Below are positions 22,285 through 33,213 of a DNA stretch of 64,000 bases, piece by piece. How positions within the stretch are numbered: position 1 is the first letter of the stretch; each line of letters opens with the position of its first letter. Source of the DNA: Coleophoma eucalyptorum (taxonomy: Eukaryota; Ascomycota; Leotiomycetes; Helotiales; Dermateaceae); assembly GCA_026120035.1 (NCBI GenBank), contig JALRME010000060.1:1-64000 (forward strand). The letters are read 5' to 3'. Position numbers and translations under genes: made by a program. The notes beneath the pieces were generated by a model, which saw nothing but the letters and a program-made list of their open reading frames with translations, did no database searches and had not been told where the DNA came from.

Positions 22285-23805
22285 ATGGCGAGCAAACTCG
22301 ATAAGCATATCCACAGTGGAACCGATTCTGGTTTACAGGATCTGCGGGGGAATGACTTTGCAATCAAAATACCAATTGACACGGCTCAGGGTACTATTCC
22401 AGGTGCTTGGCCTCTGTCGCCCGACTACGAGGCCAGAGACAGCGCTGCATCTCCTCAAGCCGAGAAAGCTTTAAGGTCGCTGCCGGGAGCTTCTCCAACA
22501 ATACCAGTCTCAACGACATCAGACCGAGATAGCTACTTTCAGGCAGATGTACGAAGGAATCCCGTATAGGCGAAGATATCAAGAGAAGGAAGGGTTCCAC
22601 GCAGAGTTGTCATCTGTGTAGATGGCACATTTTGCATACCGGACGGTACCAATGGTGGACTTGAGGGCAGCAGTACTAACATATATCGTCTTTTTCCGGA
22701 TGGTTAGGAAGGGTGAGGTCGTTGATAAGACTGGAGAAATCTGGCACCAAGAAAAGGAGTACTTGCAAGGTATCAAGAGCCCTAATAGCACCTTCGAGGA
22801 GAACGTAAGAACAGGAGTCTTTGGACGTGGAATCAAAGAACAAGTTATCCGCGTGTACAAATTTTGCTGCAAGCACGCCACTCACGCTGAGGATGAAATC
22901 TTCCTTTTCGGCTTCAGCCGTGGTGCATATGTCGTTGGCGCCGTTGCAACCCTCTTCCATTATCTCGGGTTTCTCGCTGCAAATTCCGATTCAGACGAGT
23001 TTGTCCATCATTTTAACGCTGTTATTGATGTCTTTCAAGCGCTTGTACATGGTCCATAAGAGAGCAAATGTAAGGAGTCTATAAATGTCCATTGCGACCG
23101 CACCAGGATACAAGCATAATATCCGCGGGCCAAGTTTATTGGCATGTTTGATTCTGTCAAATTCAAGGCAGATTTTGACGACTTGAATCAATTCGCAAAC
23201 GGCAAGATTGCCGCTATATGCCACTTTCTCTCAGTGAGAGACGTACAGTATTTAAGCCTGAATTTGTTACCCGCGACACATTAAACACAGATGATCACGA
23301 AGATAAATGGACCTTTCTCCAGGCTTGGTTCAATGGAACTCACGCTGACCTTGGTGGTGGGAATAAGGACGATGGTCTTTCTCTCTATCCTCTACAGTGG
23401 ACAGCAAGCGAAGCACAGAGGTTTGGCCTATGTCTTGGCGGATTTGCTCAACGGAAACAGCATCAAGCGGAGAAAGGGTGTGATCCGTCATCAACTGACT
23501 CTGAATCGATACTTTTCCCTGAGGGTAAAAAGGTGGTCCTCACTACTCGAAATCTAATCAAAACCGCCACGTGGGACATCATTGACGTGCACCGCCAGAC
23601 TCAATATGTCCCATGGCTCAACACGTATAGTGAGACATACTTGGTATATTGCTTCCAGTTGGAAGATAGAACTATATTTGATGGTAATGAACTAGTCGGA
23701 CAGGCGTGGGGCAAGTATATTCACAGCATCTCGTCACGAATACCGAATAACAGTTTCCATAGATCAAAGTGGCACGTTCATCCATCCTACCGTGTTTATG
23801 ATTAA
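22285..23805 (+). pseudogene. DUF2235 (Tle1-type) alpha/beta hydrolase, decayed
   Basis: Ordered DUF2235 blocks are present in shifting frames. RRVVICVDGTF is followed by a STNIYRL segment (22590-22690), then KGEVVDKTGEIWHQEKEY, the GVFGRGIKEQV loop and the nucleophile elbow FLFGFSRGAYVV (to about 22960), FIGMFDSVKF (23138-23167), and LSLSERRTVFKPEF through WFNGTHADLGGG to 23805. Breaks are an in-frame TAG at 22567-22569, a frame change at about 22690-22705, a TAA at 23057-23059 with several stops up to 23130, and a frame change at about 23215. An intact member would be a serine hydrolase of the phospholipase-like DUF2235 family. It lies directly upstream of the GTPase remnant, in the same orientation. 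Confidence 0.85.
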
Positions 23806-23924
23806 TTTAAGTCAACCATTTCGGGTCTATTCAAGAACCTACGACTGGTTCCAGAAAGTTCACCGCCACTACGAATATACTCTTCCACAATTCCAAGCAA
23901 AAAATAGCGCTTTCGGAGAAGAAT

Positions 23925-25440
23925 ATGAGCCCGATATTTAACCAGAATGAGCTATTCTGGATCCTCGATACAGATGGGCCAAATCAACGCTTTCGCATCC
24001 TTATGGCGGGGAACGCTGGTGTTGGAAAGTCGACCCTAATCCAAATGATGTTTGGTCTGCCAAAGGTGAAGATCGAGAATTCTTGGTTATAGATGACACG
24101 TAGTACTAACTTACCTTTAGGACGACTCTCGGACTGGAGTAAGCCATTTTGCCCATGGCAAAAATGATATCAATTCCGAGCTGACGGTCCCGGGAGCACA
24201 TTATATCGTACATGGTTCCCAAGGTTTCGATAATGGGGAGTTAGAAAATGTCCGCCACGCGACCAACTTTCTAAAGATCCGCTGTTCTAAAAACCAGAAA
24301 AAAACAGAGTTACTTCATGCTATCTGGTAAATAGATATCCTGATTCGACTTTTGATCTAACTGTACTGTAGGTTTTGTGTGGAAGCTAATAGCTGTCGGC
24401 CCTCAAAAGCAGTCGATGTCTTTCTAGAGGCCCTAAAAACGTGTGACAAGGTGCCTCCAGTCGTCATCATTTTCACGAAATCCGACGTACTCGCACGCGA
24501 ACACTAGCATCAGGCCAATCGCAAATACGCAGCCGAAAGTGTGAAACCTGAGTTGAAATTCAACAAGACAAAGAGAAGATACAACAGCGTTGTGAGAAAA
24601 AAAGGAAAACGCAATCCCAATTATTGGAAGATCATCTGAAAGGCCTCGGTCTCAGTGTTTCAAAATTCTTGTATATAGATCATGGTATATATTCTTTAAC
24701 CTACTTCTACCATTCATTAAGGTCTCTGCCTAATTATTGAACCCAGATAACAAAATTTCTATCAAGAATTTGATAAGTGTGACGATTTGAAGTTTAAATG
24801 GCCGCCATATTCAGCTCAAATGCGTATCTGCCCAAATCTGTAATACGGACGAGAAAGCTAAAGCCGCCATTGAAGTTAGTATGTATTGGTACAAATGGGG
24901 CATGATAGGCAGTTCTGTACCATCGGTCTTTGGAATTGTAGCTTGCAGCAGCTTCGGGGCTTATATTTGCCTTAGAATCATGGACATTTTTGGAGGTCCA
25001 GGATTGAACCTTGGTCTGGCGTACGACTCAATGAAGACAGCCCTCACTAGACCTTCAGTCGCAAGCAGATCATGTTCAATGCAATCGAGGTTATGAATAT
25101 GGACTTGGCCCCCCTATTCAGCAAGGCATCAGTTCTGTCTTTTCTGGCATTACCGGAACTCAGTCGTCTTATGCTTATGCTGATAGCAGACATGACTTTG
25201 ATCATGGAGCAGGTATACTGGCTAAACGTTGCGAACTCGTCCAAAGCAAAAGCCCTACGAGAATAGTATCCCCCTATCACCAACGCTGAGATCAGTCGGA
25301 CAAGAGCGAATTATGGAAAAGCAAAGGAGGGCAATAGCATTGCTGATGTGCATGAAGATATCGGAAAACTTCTACGCCATACGAAAATCTGGGATATATA
25401 CAACGTCAGCTACTTACAGTCGAACTTGACTACGATAAGT
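23925..25440 (+). pseudogene. P-loop GTPase with C-terminal membrane segment, decayed
   Basis: The G1 motif GNAGVGKST is encoded at 24009-24035, after a FRILMA strand. Beyond an intron-like gap come a SELTVPGAHYIVHGSQGFDNG block (switch/G3-like region), LHAIW, a second intron (donor GTAAAT, ending CTGTAG), then VEANSCRPSKAVD and the G4 motif TKSD at 24475-24486. Distal parts include a hydrophobic segment at about 24885-25000 and a helical tail to 25435. Several stops (for example just after LAREH at 24507) and lost frames show that it is dead. The order matches a family of fungal G-domain proteins. It could have been separate from, or fused to, the DUF2235 gene just upstream. Confidence 0.75.
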
Positions 25441-25774
25441 AGGAACAGATGTGTCTTTGATAATAAGTTATAAAGGAGTAGAGCTATAACTTAACCTTAT
25501 TATCTCCTAGCTAGTATAACGTGGCTTATCGGGTACTCAGGCAAAATTAGCCTACTACTAACTTCAATTTATAATAAATTTTATACTGGCCTTTCAATAA
25601 CTACTTACGAGTACCTAAACTGAAGAGAAGGCTGCAATCGTACTTCAATTGAAGGAATTTAAATATATTAGCAAGGCTGTCGAGTATTTTAAAGTCTCCT
25701 AAGTCAACTCTAACAGATAAATTAGCCGGAAAGAAAATGTTGAAACATCATTACACCACCTGCATGTGCCCGTG

Positions 25775-25955
25775 TTTGTACCTTGCTACAAACACCGCCT
25801 GTTTGTCAAACACCACTTGTTTGTAATGATTGTATTACAATGGAGGTCGAATAGGTGTATTTTTAAGAACTCCATCACACTCACTTAGAAGAATCATCTA
25901 CATTTTTAACTCACATTTAGACCTCTCTTTACAGCGGAAATAAGAGGTAGACCAG
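25775..25955 (+). repeat. Dispersed repeat B, copy 2
   Basis: Same block order as 16315-16565, but shorter in the middle. The CAAACACC-CTGTTTG word is itself duplicated here. Confidence 0.65.
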
Positions 25956-26675
25956 TCAATTATTACGTTACCTGACGTAAACCAACAATAAATTATTACA
26001 AAGTTATAGATTAATCACTGTCTCTAAGCATAGTTAGCGGCTTAACACTTGATTACTATACTTATTTAAGGGTGTTCTACGAGCTATCCTGTATATCAAG
26101 TAAGTTGGAGAAGGTATACTATCCTATTAGCTGTTATTGCGATAGTAGTGCGACGGGGTTACCTGATGTCACCTGATTTCAACTCTATTCTATCACGAGG
26201 ATCAAGTATATAGAAATACAGCTAGGCTATACTATCGAAAAACAACAATTTTACATAATTTTTTAACTAACCCAATATTTGACGATAACTACGAAATATA
26301 GTGCTACTACTGAAATACCCTCTGTTCCACGTCCTACAACTCTATATTCTCTTATAGGACATTTCTCCACCACAGTAGGTCAACTTATACACGTTTATTA
26401 AGGAGCTAGCTAACTCTTGTTTATCGGCTATGCTTTGGCTTGGCAATCCTACTTAGAGCAAGGAGACTGACCTCAAGAGTGTTCGTTACGACCTAGGAAG
26501 CCAATCAATAAAATCTGACGGAGTTGTTACTTCATATGTTTCTGCCCGCCGTTAACGAAGCTGCGTATCAAGAGATAGTGGATGGCTTTGTAGCCTGTTT
26601 AGTTGATGTAGACACGTGCAATATTAAAATTTGCGATTCCTTTGCAGCAGATTCCTAGTAATTGCTATATCATGT

Positions 26676-26764
26676 ATACATATGGGTCACTCCGAGAGGA
26701 TTACTGGTCGGCTAATAGTGCATACATATGGGCCACTCGGAGAGGATTACTGGTCGGCTAATAG
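26676..26764 (+). repeat. 43-bp tandem duplication
   Basis: Two copies, 26676-26718 and 26722-26764, beginning ATACATATGGG and ending GGTCGGCTAATAG, with two mismatches and a 3-bp spacer. Confidence 0.85.
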
Positions 26765-27255
26765 CTATAGTGTCTTGGGGGCGAATTGTCGAATCCTCCT
26801 ATTTCTATCGCGGAATCCTATAACGGGACAAGACTTTTACCCTTCCTCTTTTAGACAGGCAGCCGAACATTACATTATGCAAAACAACGGATGAACCCCG
26901 CGACAAGAACAAACTTTAAAGTTTATCGGTGATTGCATGGAAACAATACGGAATTGATTCTACTTTGGGATATTATAGCTTTCTACACTATGCTATTTTC
27001 CATTTGTGGTTCTGTTTGTCACTTGAGACTACTGTTTAACCTGTTGTAGCTAAGGAAGAAACGGAAATGACTTCCTATAAGGTAAGATGGTATGTTTGAT
27101 CTTCCGGAACATTTGGTTATGTTGATCCTCCGCACGGGCAGCGATGATAACCTTGTTTTCATATGATAGCTGCCAACAAGGCGTTTTTGCTCTAGAGTCT
27201 ATGCAGGCAGACTTCCAAAACTCCGGAGATAGAGATAGCAGAAGACTTCAGCAAG

Positions 27256-27263
27256 TATAAATA
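27256..27263 (+). promoter_or_regulatory. TATA-like box before the 27.5-kb orphan gene
   Basis: TATAAATA lies 222 bp upstream of the ATG at 27478, the only TATA box in that upstream region. Confidence 0.35.
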
Positions 27264-27477
27264 AGACAGATTGAGAACCTTTTGGATATCAACAGCCACT
27301 CACTATTTTGTTCATCTTTCACGTTTTATTTCGTTTGCTTTTATTGCAACAGCACTTGCTTCAAATATCAAGCTTGGCTCAATCACTGCAGCTTTCAATA
27401 AACCATACTTTCGCTCTAACTGGCATCTCTCACGATTCATACTAGTCAACGAATTAAGTCTATTCAACTAAAAAGAA

Positions 27478-28533
27478 ATGGCAGCAATTGTTGTTGCTCT
27501 TACCACTCTCGTCACTGTTATTGCGGACCTCGCAACCTTCGGTGACTTGGTTTCAACAGGAATCGGCATCGTGAGTTCCCTCGCACCTGCCGCTTCAGTA
27601 GATTATTATACCATTCGCATGGAGAATGGTAATAATAAAGATGCGGCTGGCAACCCAGTTGATGTTTTCCTCAGCGACTTCTCGAATTATACTGTGGAAG
27701 ATATTTTCACAGGAAGTAGCACTGCTAGTATTGACAAGTGCGTTTGGAATAAAGGCCGCTGGAATTTCAAGACGGAGAAAGGCATCAGTAACGGCGAAGC
27801 ACCCATCCAAACTGCCGACACTCGAAATGGATTTAATCTTAAATACGCAGACTTCCACGCTGGCGGTAATGCAGTCTGCATCTCTAATATTATTCTCAAA
27901 GGGAGCGATACGCAAGCCCGCCGCGACGAAGTGTTCATCCCTATTGGGGACCTATTATTCCAATGTGGCGGGTATGACTGGAACTGGGGTACTGTCCTTG
28001 GTGGAATCCGTCAACGTTGTGTTTGGCTGGATGGCCGACCGAGCGCCGACGATGCAAATGCCATTTCTATCTTACGCCTCGACATGGAAGGACTTGCAGG
28101 CATTTTCAACGAGGATTCAGAGGAAGCACGTGCCAATACCACCTTCGCCACCGCATGTAGCTACGTCTCAGACCTCGCGAAGAGTGGAGGTGTGAATCAG
28201 AATGATTGTGCCAAAAGCTACGGCAAACGTGCTATAAGCAGCACGACCGCGGGCAACGTAGCCACTAGAATAAACGCTGCTTCCGCCGACTTCATGGATC
28301 CGAACGCACTGTTGGGATTCACTGGTAGTTCATTCATCACAAGTGACGGCAAGTTGTATAATGCGACTTCGAAGGCCTTTGTCAATGTCACTCAGGCCAC
28401 TAAGCGCAGTTCTCATCCTCATACATCTGCTATCCGAGCTGTCGAAAATAATGTTATTCAGGTGGTAGAATGTACAACTGCTTCTGATGGCACTTCTTCC
28501 TGTCAGACAGTTGAAGAGCTTACAGTTGCATAA
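27478..28533 (+). CDS. 351-aa orphan protein, possibly secreted or membrane-associated
   Basis: A single intronless frame of 351 aa starts in good context (AAAGAAATGGC). The first 40 residues are hydrophobic and poor in charge, and could act as an uncleaved signal or membrane segment; a typical n-region is missing. The body has even codon use, six or more cysteines (for example in the CVWNKGRWNF and CGGYDWNWG regions) and several N-glycosylation sequons, which supports passage through the secretory pathway. Glycine- and tryptophan-rich segments around residues 160-180 suggest a beta-rich fold. I recognise no family and propose no function. It stands alone in A+T-rich, repeat-bearing DNA, which fits a lineage-specific gene. 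Confidence 0.7.
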   Translation: MAAIVVALTTLVTVIADLATFGDLVSTGIGIVSSLAPAASVDYYTIRMENGNNKDAAGNPVDVFLSDFSNYTVEDIFTGSSTASIDKCVWNKGRWNFKTEKGISNGEAPIQTADTRNGFNLKYADFHAGGNAVCISNIILKGSDTQARRDEVFIPIGDLLFQCGGYDWNWGTVLGGIRQRCVWLDGRPSADDANAISILRLDMEGLAGIFNEDSEEARANTTFATACSYVSDLAKSGGVNQNDCAKSYGKRAISSTTAGNVATRINAASADFMDPNALLGFTGSSFITSDGKLYNATSKAFVNVTQATKRSSHPHTSAIRAVENNVIQVVECTTASDGTSSCQTVEELTVA

Positions 28534-28945
28534 CTTTATAATGCGTCTTATGTATTTTAGGGTTATATTTATTTCCCTGTTTAGAAATATTATGTTTATC
28601 TCTGGAAAGTGTAGTTAGTAATATCAGGATACCATCTGACGTGATGTATTTTCACATATTCTTCCAAAACTAGTCTATATTTATAGTCGATTAAACTAAA
28701 AGGTGTTCTAGCGTTGTGGATGCTTCACTGTTACTGGCCATGATCATAATCTTGATCGAATAAAGCAGAAGAGGAAGGAAATCAATCATATTAGGAAAAC
28801 CGAGATCTAATTGAGACTTGCAACTGATTTGGGTTAAAGGTGGGTAAGAATTGAATAGTTGAAGTTAAGTACGATACTCCTATCTACTTAGGAACTTCGT
28901 GTTCTAAGAAGACACAATAAGTTGTGCCCTGAATCTCTAACTATT
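28534..28945. other. 3' region of the orphan gene, nothing recognised
   Basis: A+T-rich sequence with no gene or clear structure. Confidence 0.5.
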
Positions 28946-28949
28946 ATAG

Positions 28950-29022
28950 CCTTTGATGGTCTAATGGCAACGGTGAGTTATACCGCAAACGAGTTGGTTT
29001 CGGGGTTCGAATCCCTGTTTAG
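28950..29022 (+). other. tRNA-like element with Pol III A and B boxes (degenerate)
   Basis: The A-box match TGGTCTAATGG (28957-28967) and the B box GGTTCGAATCC (29004-29014) have tRNA-like spacing. The T arm pairs well (CGGGG with CCCTG around TTCGAAT). The acceptor stem (CCTTTGA versus TTTAGTA) and the D stem do not pair. This suggests a tRNA relic or a tRNA-derived SINE head rather than a working tRNA. It abuts the 3' end of the 122-aa membrane protein gene. Confidence 0.35.
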
Positions 29023-29035
29023 TATCGCACCCCAC

Positions 29036-29508
29036 CTATAATCCCAACCATATCCCGACCACCAAAATCGCAAGCATCCCACTCTCCCCCACCACTAAAT
29101 CCTTCCCAGCCTTCCCAAATGACGCAAACACCCCTATGGCGAATGTTTTGTTAACCACCGTGAACCAATATACGGCCCAATTATCCTGCAGCGCAGCAAT
29201 AATACCGTAGCCATTGACCAATATAAGAATCAAAGCTATTCCCGCGATATCAGCTCCATTTAATCAACAGTGTGATGAATGTGAAATACAATTTCCATTA
29301 TTAGGATTTATGGGGACGTTGAGTATCTAGCGAATGTTGAAGCATCCGTAGGCTTACCTATAAAGCGCGCGGCATCTTTTTCTCGGACGTTGTATAGTTT
29401 CATACGATTCGGAGTAGGGTCGTAGAGGGTAATGCTGTGGTTCACAAGTGCGATGACGGCAGGGACGAGTAAAGCCCAGCCAGGGGCAGAGAGGGATGGT
29501 ATTTCCAT
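29036..29508 (-). CDS. small multi-pass membrane protein, 122 aa
   Basis: Exons on the minus strand are 29508-29358 and 29253-29036, joined across a 104-bp intron (GTAAGC...TGGAG). The junction AARFI/ADIAGIAL keeps the frame, and the total is 122 aa. Three to four hydrophobic segments are visible: residues about 9-28, 52-72, 78-95 and the C-terminal 100-122. A polar loop (DPTPNRMKLYNVREKD) lies between the first and second. The layout resembles small fungal DoxX-like or DUF4267-type membrane proteins, but I cannot assign it. Its stop lies about 14 bp from the tRNA-like element. Confidence 0.65.
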
Positions 29509-29509
29509 G

Positions 29510-31255
29510 CTTAAGTGGTCTTATAACAATCTAAGCGGAAAAAACCTGGGCAGATATTTATTTATGTATCAGTCTGAGCTAGTGCTTACATTGATACTGA
29601 TGTTAATGCTGACTCTTATCAAGATAGCTTTCTTAAATAGGGCTCGGTTAGCTACTTCGTGAACTTCGGGGTTGGGGAGGCCGACACCCCAAAGACATTA
29701 TAGTAGTAAATTGCCTGGTTAAGCGCCATTGTGAGTACTGCATTCTGTAAATCCTATACTGGTCAGACTTGATGTTACTACAGCCTTTATTTTTGTTTTC
29801 TTGTACGTTATGGCCCTAGCCAGCCGAGTGAGATTTCTGGTGCTACTGCGGGGTTAAGTACCTGAATAGCTAGCTGTCTTTGACGGTTGGCGCTAATGTG
29901 ATGGTAGACGCACAGCTTTTATTATTGTCTTCTCTAGTTTTAGGACAGGATATGGCTCGTAGTGGATTGTATTATATGTGCAGAAATATGTTAGTGAACC
30001 TAGTGACTTACAAACATATGGCAGTCAGTTGATGGCTGACTCAGTAAGTGAGACGCTCCAAGAGAGAAATAAGTGAAGGCTACAGGAGCCGATGAGGGCC
30101 TCTGGGCTCGAAGGATCTGAGATAGATTGGGTTTTATACAAATTTGTAGTGTATCCCTTAGATATAAGCTCCATGATCAATTAGCGTACAGTACATTATA
30201 CTTCGTAAGAAACTGCTCCTATTTAAAGCCTCCATGATATACGTGATACACCTACCTTTATCTTCCTGATTAACGAAAACACAGCATAGCTTCAATTGTC
30301 ATTGCGGCCGATGCATAGTGTCAAGGTACATAAATTGTTAGAACCGTGCAGCTAGGAACTGTTGAATAGCCAGAAGAACCTGGAATGTTTCATGTGTACT
30401 CTCCTAGGCAATTTTCCGTGGTTTTCTAAGCTTCTCGATATAGTGGCCCTGCCATTTGAGCGATATCTACTGAGGTCAAGCTTTGAGAGGTTTTAATAAT
30501 TTATGAGGGGTTTCCTGATTCATTGGTCTGTATTGTTTCAAGAACCACACGTGGACAATTTCATGCCTGGCTAGTGCCTTTTCATGCTGCCCCTCACTGT
30601 CGTGAATCAACGCTAGTGTGGCTTCTCCTTATGAGCCTCCATCTCTCGTTCGGATTCGTGACTTTTCCCTCGCTAGCAGTCTCGAGATTCTCAAGAAGCT
30701 TGACTAGCTAGATTGTGTCTTTCTGCTCTTTCGGGTTCATAATGGTCATTAGTTCCTGGGAGGGCAGACTCGTTGGGGGTGGCTGAAGCAGGTTTGTGAA
30801 ATTTGACAAGCTTTTAACCGTCTCTGAGAATGATCGGTTGCTCCTTGATACGCTACATATTAGCTTTTATTTCAATTTCTGGATGTTGCCCAACTTGCAT
30901 CTTCGATCTATTTCTTGCTGCCCTGCATAATCCACCCGACTATCTCACCCATTGCTCCCTACCCCAGCCTTCTCTACAGTGTATGTAGAGATAAGCCTTA
31001 CGTCGTATAAAACTGTTTCTGAAGTATCGACACTCTATGATCTATACGTAATTGAGGGAGGTTTCCTTAATATCAGAAAGCATGGCTATTCATCGATTGA
31101 TCAATTTCTACATCCTCTTTTCATAATTCCTGCCAACTGACTTACTTTATTTTCAGTCTTAACCAACTTCTATACTGGGTTTACTTCAAAGTCAATTATT
31201 TACTTTCATTCCTAAATCGATCTATACTGAGGTCCGCCATAAATGCGGGGTCGAC
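29510..31255. other. Intergenic, no gene seen
   Basis: About 1.7 kb of A+T-rich sequence with only short open frames and no recognised repeats. The last 300 bp is the upstream region of the surface-protein gene at 31256. Confidence 0.5.
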
Positions 31256-32369
31256 ATGTATCGTTCTATTTTACTTCTTTCTACTCTTGTGGGCACTACT
31301 GTATCAGCCTTCCCATGGCAAGGACCACAACGAACAGAGTCAGCAACCTCTACCGCCGGTTGGACTCCTGCACCCACGGGCAAAACGAGCAAAGATGTTT
31401 CATTCCTTGAATTAATACGTCGAGATGTATTCCCGGTCAGTGTATGCGGTTGGTGAGTTGATATCCTTTAACTTGCTACATATTTTAATATTTGTATAAG
31501 GATTGGGGGAGAAGTCTCGATGCCGGCGTATTGCTCAACTGAATCATCGTGTGTCTGGAATTCAGACTACAGCATTGTAGGATGTTGTGCAACAGCAAGC
31601 AACAATTGTGCATTCTATACTTCCTGTATCGACACAAACTCTCCCTCGCCAACTGGTGACAGCGGGGATGTTTACACTTGGTAATCCCATCTTCATGAAC
31701 TCTTAGATGTCCTCACACTAAATCGTCCATTATTACAGTCGTGGAACCTCAGTCTGCTACCAAAATACTTACCCAGGGAACTATACACAGTGGGGATGTG
31801 GATCTTCAAATTGGGCAACCAACATCGCGACTTCATACGCTGGTATGGCGGATGATCTATCTCTTCAAATTGTTACGACTGGAGGCGCGGCACAAGCCTC
31901 ACTAAGCTCGGCAGCCAGCATCGGGAACGGAGGTTTTAGTATTATTACCTTAAGCGTCTCGAGCAGCTCTCTCAATTCCCCAGTTGTATCTCAAACTTCA
32001 ACGCCAGTATCTGATAACACTCCACAAATATCTGAATCTGTTGTTTCCTCGGCCGCTTCTTCGTCACCGTCAGCTACATGTACCTCATCAGGAAACTCTT
32101 CATGCAAACCAACAATACCAACTGGCGCAATTGCTGGAGGTTTGATCGGAGGCATTGCCGCCACCGCTTTAGTTGGAGGACTGTGCTTCTTCTTTTTTAG
32201 GAGAAAGCACAACAGATCTGGATCTCAATCTAAAACTCAAGAGTTATATTATGAACCTAATAAACATGCTATGCAAGAAACCGTGTCGCCTGCCGATCCT
32301 GTCCATGCGCTTATGGCCTTGGCACCGAAACAGCCCATCTCTGAACTACCTGCACCCCTTAGTCATTAG
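31256..32369 (+). CDS. cysteine-rich single-pass surface protein (Ser/Thr-rich stalk, TM, cytoplasmic tail)
   Basis: Exons are 31256-31452, 31501-31680 and 31739-32369, with introns 31453-31500 (GTGAGT...TATAAG) and 31681-31738 (GTAATC...TTACAG). They join to 335 aa. A signal peptide (residues 1-18, MYRSILLL...VSAF) is followed by a cysteine-rich ectodomain (about 60-160, with a WNSDYSIVGCC motif). Next comes a Ser/Thr-rich stalk (about 170-250), one transmembrane helix (AIAGGLIGGIAATALVGGLC), a basic RRKHNR stop-transfer and a ~60-residue cytoplasmic tail with YYEPNKH. This plan is common in fungal Wsc/Mid2-like wall sensors and related receptors. No WSC domain is recognisable, so a sensor role is inference. 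Confidence 0.8.
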
Positions 32370-32374
32370 GTCAG

Positions 32375-33210
32375 CCTCGCTGCCTCTTCGGAGCAACAGA
32401 ACGACTAAAGAGGTATGTTGGTTAAGCCAATCCGGAATCTAGGATAGTGTCAGCTCACCCTACTAAGACTGGCTCAGGCGCTGGATCTGGAACGATGAAG
32501 GCCTTTCGCCCAAAGGTTACTGGAAAAGGAGGGTCTTCCAGTTCGAAGGTGCATTCCAGAAATCACGGATCAATTAAGCTGCTATATGTATTGGATGGGT
32601 GTGCCAAAAGATTGGGTAATCAAGTGATTGCGTTTCTGAATTGGGTCGGCATGTTAGTAGCACTCGTAAACTATTGGACCTAGGAAAAGCCTTTTGATTC
32701 AATAATGGCCATCTATATTACAATGATAAGTAGATAACTATCTCGAAACATCTTTTGAGAGTTTAGGACGGTAGTATGATGTCTTGTTGAATTGTGTCTA
32801 ATAGTAGGCTCGCTCATGGCTCCTAAACTCTTTCGCCATCTTTTCGAGAATGACAGCCGTATGCTTAGGAAAACTTTATAATGATTTTGAACTGCCATCT
32901 ATCAGATATTTGATTTTCAAGATATTGTTAATCTTTGCCACACCAATGACATGATTTTGAAGGTGGTAAGTTAACAAGGGGAAGACAGCGAGTGTGATCA
33001 AAGTATGCCAACTACTAAATCAAAGCAAAAAGATACCAGTGGGACTATTGAAGTGAAGTAGGAGAAATTCGTGAGGAAGCTGATTGAGAGTGTTCGTTCG
33101 ATTATAATATGATAGCCAGTGAACTCTTAGTTTGCAAAGATAGATGACAAGGAAACGAAGGAGGAAGCCCAAAACACCCAATAAAATGTCTCGTATTTAT
33201 CTTCGATCTT
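32375..33210. other. Intergenic, no gene seen
   Basis: Short frames at 32447-32683 and 32713-32898 have no recognised features. G+C content rises near 33.1 kb, where the OrsD-type fragment begins. Confidence 0.45.
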
Positions 33211-33213
33211 ATG

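Larger units (their letters stand above)
25445..27250. other. A+T-rich interval with repeats
   Basis: No gene is supported. It holds dispersed repeat B (25775-25955) and a 43-bp tandem duplication (26676-26764). The 87-codon frame at 26631-26894 arises over that duplication and is not convincing. Confidence 0.5.
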
